From NCBI GenBank assembly GCA_937877165.1, contig CALEFO010000232.1:1-10164 (forward strand): a stretch of DNA of 10,164 nucleotides, in the 5' to 3' direction. Positions 6,372-10,164 of this stretch are shown here, piece by piece. Source of the DNA: an uncultured Lachnospiraceae bacterium. Its GTDB lineage: Bacteria > Bacillota > Clostridia > Lachnospirales > Lachnospiraceae. How positions within the stretch are numbered: the first letter of the stretch is position 1; the number at the start of each line of letters is the position of its first letter. The notes under the pieces were generated by a model, which searched no databases, was not told the origin of the DNA, and saw only the letters and a program-made list of their open reading frames with translations. The position numbers were made by a program, and so were the translations under genes.

Positions 6372-6424
6372 ACGATTCCACACATCTTGTATTTCTCTGT
6401 CGAAATCAACTGGTGTGGAATCAT
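6372..6424 (-). promoter_or_regulatory. Structured leader of metA: long stem-loop
   Basis: The leader holds a perfect 10-bp inverted repeat, GATTCCACAC (transcript 5' arm, 6413-6422) and GTGTGGAATC (6374-6383). A G-U and an A-U pair extend it outward, and the loop is 29 nt. It lies between the metA promoter candidate and the ribosome binding site. There is no T-run behind it, so it is not a terminator. It could be a regulatory RNA fold or a protein-binding site. It does not show the sequence marks of a SAM-I riboswitch or a T-box. Confidence 0.5.
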
Positions 6425-6443
6425 TACGGATTAAGCTGCAAAT

Positions 6444-6471
6444 ATTATAACGACAGCTGCCCTGATGTGAC
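6444..6471 (-). promoter_or_regulatory. Promoter candidate of metA
   Basis: On the minus strand there is a perfect TATAAT (6444-6449) and GTCACA (6466-6471, four of six bases of the -35 consensus), with 16 bp spacing. It lies 107 bp ahead of the metA start in the only gap between ligA and metA. A short palindrome GTGAC-GGT-GTCAC (6467-6479) overlaps the -35 element and could be an operator half-site pair. No terminator separates ligA from metA, so read-through is also possible. Confidence 0.6.
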
Positions 6472-6515
6472 ACCGTCACTTTCCGGAATCTGTATCCCGA
6501 CTGCTTCCTGCAGAA

Positions 6516-8537
6516 TCACAGCATTGCCCGGAACTCTTCCTCCGTAATCACCGGAATTCCGAGCTGCTGCGCCTTTGCAAGCTTCGATCCTGCCGCTTCT
6601 CCCGCGAGCACGTAGCTTGTCTTCTTCGAGACACTTCCAGAGGCCTTTCCTCCGTTTGCCAGGATAAGCTCTTCCGCTTCCTTTCTTCCAAGCGTAGGAA
6701 GTGTTCCCGTCACAACGATAGTAAGTCCTGCCAGACTCTGTGAAGCGGGTTCGGTCTTCTCCATCCTCATGTTGACACCTGCATCGCGAAGCTCCTGCAG
6801 GATCTTGCGACTTTCCTTGGCAGCAAAAAAGTCATGGATGCAGGAGGCCGTGGTCTCTCCGACATCCGGAATCTGTGTCAGCTCTTCCACGCCGGCTGCA
6901 GCAAGCGCGTCAATACTGTCATAGTGTGAGAGGATTTCCCTTGCCGCCGCCCTTCCGCAGTTGCGGATTCCAAGACCTGTAAGAAGCAGTACCGGAGAGT
7001 TTGCCTTCGACGCTTCAATTGCTGCAAGCACCTTGTCCGTGTTCTTCTCCTTGCCGATGATTCCCTCGTCAATGAGCTCCTGACGGTGTTCCTTCAGTCG
7101 GTAAATATCCGCATAGCTGTGAAGATACCCCTTCTGTACCAGCGCCTCCACCAGGGTATCGCCAAGCCCCATGATATTCATGCAGCTGCGCGAGGCAAAA
7201 TACGCGATCGCATTCACCACCTGTGCCGGACAGGCCGGATTGATGCAGCGGATGTCCGCAGTGTCCGTCTCCCGAACGAGAGGCTGACCGCAGACAGGGC
7301 ACACCTTCGGCGCCCGAAAAACCTCTTCCGGCTCCTTCACGCACCCGTTCAGCTTCGGAATGATCTCGCCGCTCTTGAAGAGGCGGTATTCCCCGCCCAC
7401 GCCGATTTTCATCTGACTGATGTAATCCTGATTGTGGAGCGTTGCGCGGGACACGCTCGTCCCGCACAGGCGTGCCGGTTTCCCGGTCTCCCTGTCATGA
7501 AACTCTCCGGTAAATGTCAGCTTCCCGGTCCGCCCGACATCGACGAGAATCCGGTCCATCGTGACAATCCGCTCTTCCGGCGGATACTTGTAGGCAATAT
7601 GGCCGCTTGAATACTTGGTTCCTGCAGGAAATTCCTCGCGGTATGCGATGTGGTCGATTTTCACCACAGCGCCGTCAAGATCAAAGTGCAGACTCTCCCG
7701 CATTTCGCCGATGGCATCGACGGCTTTAAGGATCTCTTCCACCGTTTCGCATTTTCGGTGATACACCACGCGGACGCCCTTTTCTTCCAGAAGATCCAGT
7801 GCCTTCGTATGACTTTCCATCAGCTCCGCAGGGCCTCTCTGCACGTTAAAAACAAACATGCGCAGCCCCCGCTTTTTTGTGATGGCAGGATCCAGCTGGC
7901 GAAGAGTCCCCGCCGCAAGGTTCCTAGGATTGGCTGCAGGCTTTTTCTCCAGGCGTTCCATCTCTTCGTTGAAGCGCTCGAAATCCTCATGGGCCATGTA
8001 GACCTCTCCGCGAAGCTCAAGGCTCTCATACGGAAGGTCAATGACCTGCTGCACATCCGGAATCGCCAGTGCATTGGCCGTCACGTCCTCTCCGACCAGT
8101 CCGTCTCCGCGCGTCTCCGCCAGAGCAAGATGGAGCTTTCCATCCTTCCCTTTCTCATAGCGGACGGACATCGACAGGCCATCCACCTTCACCTCTACAG
8201 AAAAAAGGCAGTGCGGATGCTTCTCCTGCACCTTGTTCACCCATGCCGCAACATCCTCTTTGGTAAAAACATCCTCAATGGACAGCATCGGGACATCGTG
8301 CGTGACCTTTACTCCGGCTTCCCGCTTTCCCGCTTTTCCTCCAAGAGCCGTTCCGCCAATCTTCTGTGTAGGCGAATCCGGAAGAATCCAGTCCGGGTGC
8401 TCTTTCTCCGCGGCCTTCAGGTGCAGCATCAGCTGATCGTATTCATAATCACTGATTTCCGGTGCGTCTTCGTCATAGTACCGCTTCATGTGGTAATCGA
8501 CGGTTTTCTTCAGTGCCTCGTATTCTTCCCGTGTCAT
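6516..8537 (-). CDS. ligA: NAD+-dependent DNA ligase LigA
   Basis: 673 residues, full length. It seals nicks in duplex DNA during replication and repair, using NAD+ to form a ligase-AMP intermediate. Domains in order: Ia (1-65, with SDYEYDQL at 29-36); adenylation domain with the nucleophile Lys117 in VKVDGL, RGE at 176-178, DGAVVKID at 288-295 and YKYPP at 316-320; OB fold from about 328 (VGRTGKL, then VSRATLHN); Cys4 zinc finger with Cys413, Cys416, Cys431 and Cys436; helix-hairpin-helix repeats (about 450-585); and a C-terminal BRCT domain (601-673). The OB part is somewhat unusual (LTFTGEF after VGRTG, and FKSGEIIP where many family members have KAG-VIP). The start is supported by AAGGTG about 11 bases ahead. 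It lies 16 bp after the rluF-like gene and is likely co-transcribed with it. Confidence 0.97.
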   Translation of the reverse strand: MTREEYEALKKTVDYHMKRYYDEDAPEISDYEYDQLMLHLKAAEKEHPDWILPDSPTQKIGGTALGGKAGKREAGVKVTHDVPMLSIEDVFTKEDVAAWVNKVQEKHPHCLFSVEVKVDGLSMSVRYEKGKDGKLHLALAETRGDGLVGEDVTANALAIPDVQQVIDLPYESLELRGEVYMAHEDFERFNEEMERLEKKPAANPRNLAAGTLRQLDPAITKKRGLRMFVFNVQRGPAELMESHTKALDLLEEKGVRVVYHRKCETVEEILKAVDAIGEMRESLHFDLDGAVVKIDHIAYREEFPAGTKYSSGHIAYKYPPEERIVTMDRILVDVGRTGKLTFTGEFHDRETGKPARLCGTSVSRATLHNQDYISQMKIGVGGEYRLFKSGEIIPKLNGCVKEPEEVFRAPKVCPVCGQPLVRETDTADIRCINPACPAQVVNAIAYFASRSCMNIMGLGDTLVEALVQKGYLHSYADIYRLKEHRQELIDEGIIGKEKNTDKVLAAIEASKANSPVLLLTGLGIRNCGRAAAREILSHYDSIDALAAAGVEELTQIPDVGETTASCIHDFFAAKESRKILQELRDAGVNMRMEKTEPASQSLAGLTIVVTGTLPTLGRKEAEELILANGGKASGSVSKKTSYVLAGEAAGSKLAKAQQLGIPVITEEEFRAML

Positions 8538-8553
8538 ATCGTTTTCTTCACCT

Positions 8554-9336
8554 TCAGTCGCTCAGCGGAAGTCCCACCGACTCGTAAAGCTTCATTTTCT
8601 CATCCTGCGTCAGTTCACGCTGCATGCCGGGCTGAAGTCCCTTTGCAGTGATGTTCAGGATGCGCACACGCTTCAGCGACTTCACCTCATGGCCTCTGGC
8701 CTTGCACATCCGGCGGATCTGTCGGTTCAGCCCCTGCGTCAGCACAATGCGGAAGGTATAATCTCCCAGCCTTTCGATGCGGCATGGCTTTGTTTTTACC
8801 TCGAGGTCCTTCAGCCAGATTCCCTTGGACATCTGGTGCAGATCCTCATCGCTGATCTTGCCCCGCGTGCGGACGATGTATTCCTTCTCATGTTCGTTGG
8901 CAGAGCGCATCATCGCATCGATCAGTGCTCCGTCATTCGTCATCAGAAGAAGTCCCTCCGAATCGCGGTCCAGCCTCCCCGCATAGGTCAGGTGAATCGG
9001 ATAACGGAACACCTCTTCCAACGTCACCTTCGCATGCGGATCCGATTTCGTCACTGTCACGCCGACCGGCTTGTAATAGGCCACAACCACCTTGCGGTCC
9101 TGGGCGCGGATAATCTGATCCCGAACCTTGATTTTCTCCGTGCCCGTCACCATGGTCCCGGGCTGCGCGGTCTCGTCGTTTACAGTCACTTCCCCCATTT
9201 CCATCAGACGGTCGGCTTCTCTTCTCGAATACAGACCGGAGGAGGCAATGAACTTGTTCAGGCGAATCAGGCCGTCCTGGCCTTTTTTTCTCACAGGTTT
9301 ACCAGCTGCGCCGCTGCGTTTTCTTTCAGAATACAT
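8554..9336 (-). CDS. rluF: 23S rRNA pseudouridine synthase, RsuA/RluB/RluF family, RluF-like
   Basis: 260 residues. It isomerises a uridine in 23S rRNA to pseudouridine. An N-terminal S4 RNA-binding domain (RLNKFIASSGLYSRREADRL, from residue 25) is followed by the catalytic domain with AGRLDRDSEGLLLMTNDG, where Asp123 is the catalytic aspartate. Within the family, the segment VLTQGLNRQIRRMCKARGHEV (starting at 198) and the later RVRILNI match E. coli RluF better than RluB or RsuA, so the RluF call is likely but the exact target base is not proven. The ATG at 9336 has GGAG eight bases ahead and lies inside the end of mecA (46-bp overlap). A GTG 14 codons later overlaps the mecA stop as GTGA but has a poorer ribosome binding site. 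The first 20 residues are basic and variable, so either start leaves the S4 domain whole. Confidence 0.9.
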   Translation of the reverse strand: MYSERKRSGAAGKPVRKKGQDGLIRLNKFIASSGLYSRREADRLMEMGEVTVNDETAQPGTMVTGTEKIKVRDQIIRAQDRKVVVAYYKPVGVTVTKSDPHAKVTLEEVFRYPIHLTYAGRLDRDSEGLLLMTNDGALIDAMMRSANEHEKEYIVRTRGKISDEDLHQMSKGIWLKDLEVKTKPCRIERLGDYTFRIVLTQGLNRQIRRMCKARGHEVKSLKRVRILNITAKGLQPGMQRELTQDEKMKLYESVGLPLSD

Positions 9337-10073
9337 CTCTCATGCTCCATGATATATGCGACCGTCTCGGCCGGTGCGTCGGAAAAGGTTCCGAACTCGT
9401 TCATTGCGAGGATGGTTTTCTCGAACAGGACCTCATCCCCATCAGAGGACAGGAACAGATAATATGCTCCGTCTCCCCGGTCCTGCCACAGCGAAGACTT
9501 CAGCTTCGCCGTATCCGGAATCCTTCTGCAGCATTCGATGGCATCCGCAAGGGAGCGGAAAATATAACAGAAAATATTCCGCTTTCCCGGGTGGGGCGGA
9601 TTCAGTGCCTCTGCGACCTTCCGGTTCATTCCGGTCGCATTCTCCTCCGCATGGCCCTGCGCTGCTGCAAGAACCGCATCCAGCCCCGGGAGGCTCTGCC
9701 CGTTCTTCTCCTGGCCGCCTTCCACAGAGACCGGATCCTGCGCATTTTTCCGGTTTGTGCCCTGTCCGTTTTCTTCCGGAAGTTCAAAAAGTCCGGTTCC
9801 TTTCGCCCCCGCGGGCGTGTCTCCTCCCGGCTCCGTGCAGGAGAGCGTCAGCGACAGTGATCCATCCATCATGGCACGGATCTGCATCGTCGTCACGCCT
9901 CCATCCAGTCGGAAATTCTCCGCCTTCGCAGCCTCCAGAATCACGCGGCGCAGATATTCCATCGCATTTGCCTTGCGCTCCATAATATCATCCAGGTTGA
10001 TTCCGCTGCTCGCCAGATCCTCCTGCGAAAGATAGCATCCTATTGTTGTTTCATTGATTCTGCTGAATTTCAT
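9291..10073 (-). CDS. mecA: MecA-family ClpC adaptor protein
   Basis: 260 residues. MecA proteins bind substrates with the N-terminal domain and the ClpC unfoldase with the C-terminal domain, directing proteins to ClpCP proteolysis. The N-terminal domain is residues 1-79 (MKFSRINETTIGCYLSQEDL, and FRLDGGVTTMQIRAMMDGSL at 54-73). The C-terminal domain is about 164-250 (IFCYIFRSLADAIECCRRI, AYYLFLSSDGDE, and ILAMNEFGTF). Between them lies a long, Gly/Asn/Gln/Glu-rich linker (80-163), which makes the protein longer than B. subtilis MecA (218 residues). AGGA stands about five bases ahead of the ATG. It is the first gene of the mecA-rluF-ligA unit, and a strong hairpin ends 21 bases ahead of its start. 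The substrates are unknown. The family call rests on the overall domain pattern and is fairly secure. Confidence 0.85.
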   Translation of the reverse strand: MKFSRINETTIGCYLSQEDLASSGINLDDIMERKANAMEYLRRVILEAAKAENFRLDGGVTTMQIRAMMDGSLSLTLSCTEPGGDTPAGAKGTGLFELPEENGQGTNRKNAQDPVSVEGGQEKNGQSLPGLDAVLAAAQGHAEENATGMNRKVAEALNPPHPGKRNIFCYIFRSLADAIECCRRIPDTAKLKSSLWQDRGDGAYYLFLSSDGDEVLFEKTILAMNEFGTFSDAPAETVAYIMEHERCILKENAAAQLVNL

Positions 10074-10094
10074 AGTTTTCCTGATAATGAAAGA

Positions 10095-10126
10095 GCCGGA
10101 AGGCAGCCTATGGCTGGCCCTCCGGC
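10095..10126 (-). terminator. Strong hairpin directly before mecA (terminator of an upstream gene or leader attenuator)
   Basis: On the minus strand GCCGGAGGGC and its partner GCCTTCCGGC pair over ten positions with one wobble. Past a single bulged C, four further pairs close on a 3-nt loop. The following bases are TCTTTCATT, a moderate U-tract. Only 21 bases separate the stem from the mecA ATG, so no promoter fits between. The mecA transcript must therefore contain or read through this hairpin. I see no gene end or promoter in 10127-10164. Confidence 0.7.
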
Positions 10127-10164
10127 AAAATGCACGTCATTCTGCACTTGAAAATCCTTGCACA

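Noticed and set aside
6335..6424. Longer MetA start at ATG 6424
   Set aside because: It has no ribosome binding site, the extra 29 residues do not match the MetA N-terminus, and the region forms the leader stem. MPIRIQ is the conserved start.
7650..8651. Plus-strand open frame of 333 codons
   Set aside because: It is antisense to ligA and runs into the end of the rluF-like gene; it is rich in His, Arg and Leu as expected for a shadow frame.
1..10164. CRISPR arrays, tRNA or rRNA genes, insertion sequences, prophage or defence genes
   Set aside because: I looked for regular repeats, RNA gene features, transposase motifs and terminal inverted repeats and saw none. The window is mostly housekeeping and sugar-uptake genes.

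Overview
The window reads as a chromosomal segment of a low-to-mid GC Firmicute, most likely a gut Clostridium of the Lachnospiraceae type. The basis is a MecA-family ClpC adaptor, strong purine-rich Gram-positive ribosome binding sites (GGGAGG, GGGGAGG), a MetA with the acetyl-CoA-type residue, a lipoprotein sugar-binding protein and split carbohydrate permeases. This is inference from protein character; there is no rRNA or other taxonomic marker. Every recognisable gene lies on the minus strand, so transcription runs from right to left.

Right part (about 10164 to 6516): a strong hairpin (10095-10126) sits just before mecA (ClpC adaptor). mecA overlaps an RluF-type 23S rRNA pseudouridine synthase gene, which is followed 16 bp later by ligA (NAD+-dependent DNA ligase). 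The three are packed as one transcription unit. metA (6337 to 5420, first step of methionine synthesis from homoserine) follows after 178 bp. That gap holds a promoter candidate and a leader with a 10-bp perfect inverted repeat. metA ends in a very strong Rho-independent terminator (5328-5364), with a second small one behind it (5268-5290).

Middle part (about 5267 to 4750): an AT-rich stretch without a confidently assigned gene. It holds a small unrecognised open frame interrupted by a run of ten G (minus strand) and ends in another terminator-like hairpin (4829-4871).

Left part (4749 to 1): a carbohydrate uptake operon with a good promoter (4723-4749). Its order is MalF-type permease, MalG-type permease, a PhnP-like metallo-beta-lactamase-fold phosphodiesterase, a lipoprotein solute-binding protein, then, after a hairpin, a GH13 alpha-glucosidase/amylase-family enzyme cut by the window edge. 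Together these would bind and import an alpha-glucoside or maltodextrin-type sugar and hydrolyse it in the cytoplasm. No ATPase subunit gene is present, so a shared MsmX/MalK-type ATPase encoded elsewhere is expected. The odd member is the PhnP-like hydrolase between the permeases and the binding protein.

I see no clear new multi-gene system. The items most worth a second look are the PhnP-like enzyme inside a sugar operon, the G10 tract in the small frame, the structured metA leader, and the two terminator-like hairpins that directly abut the ribosome binding sites of GH13 and mecA.
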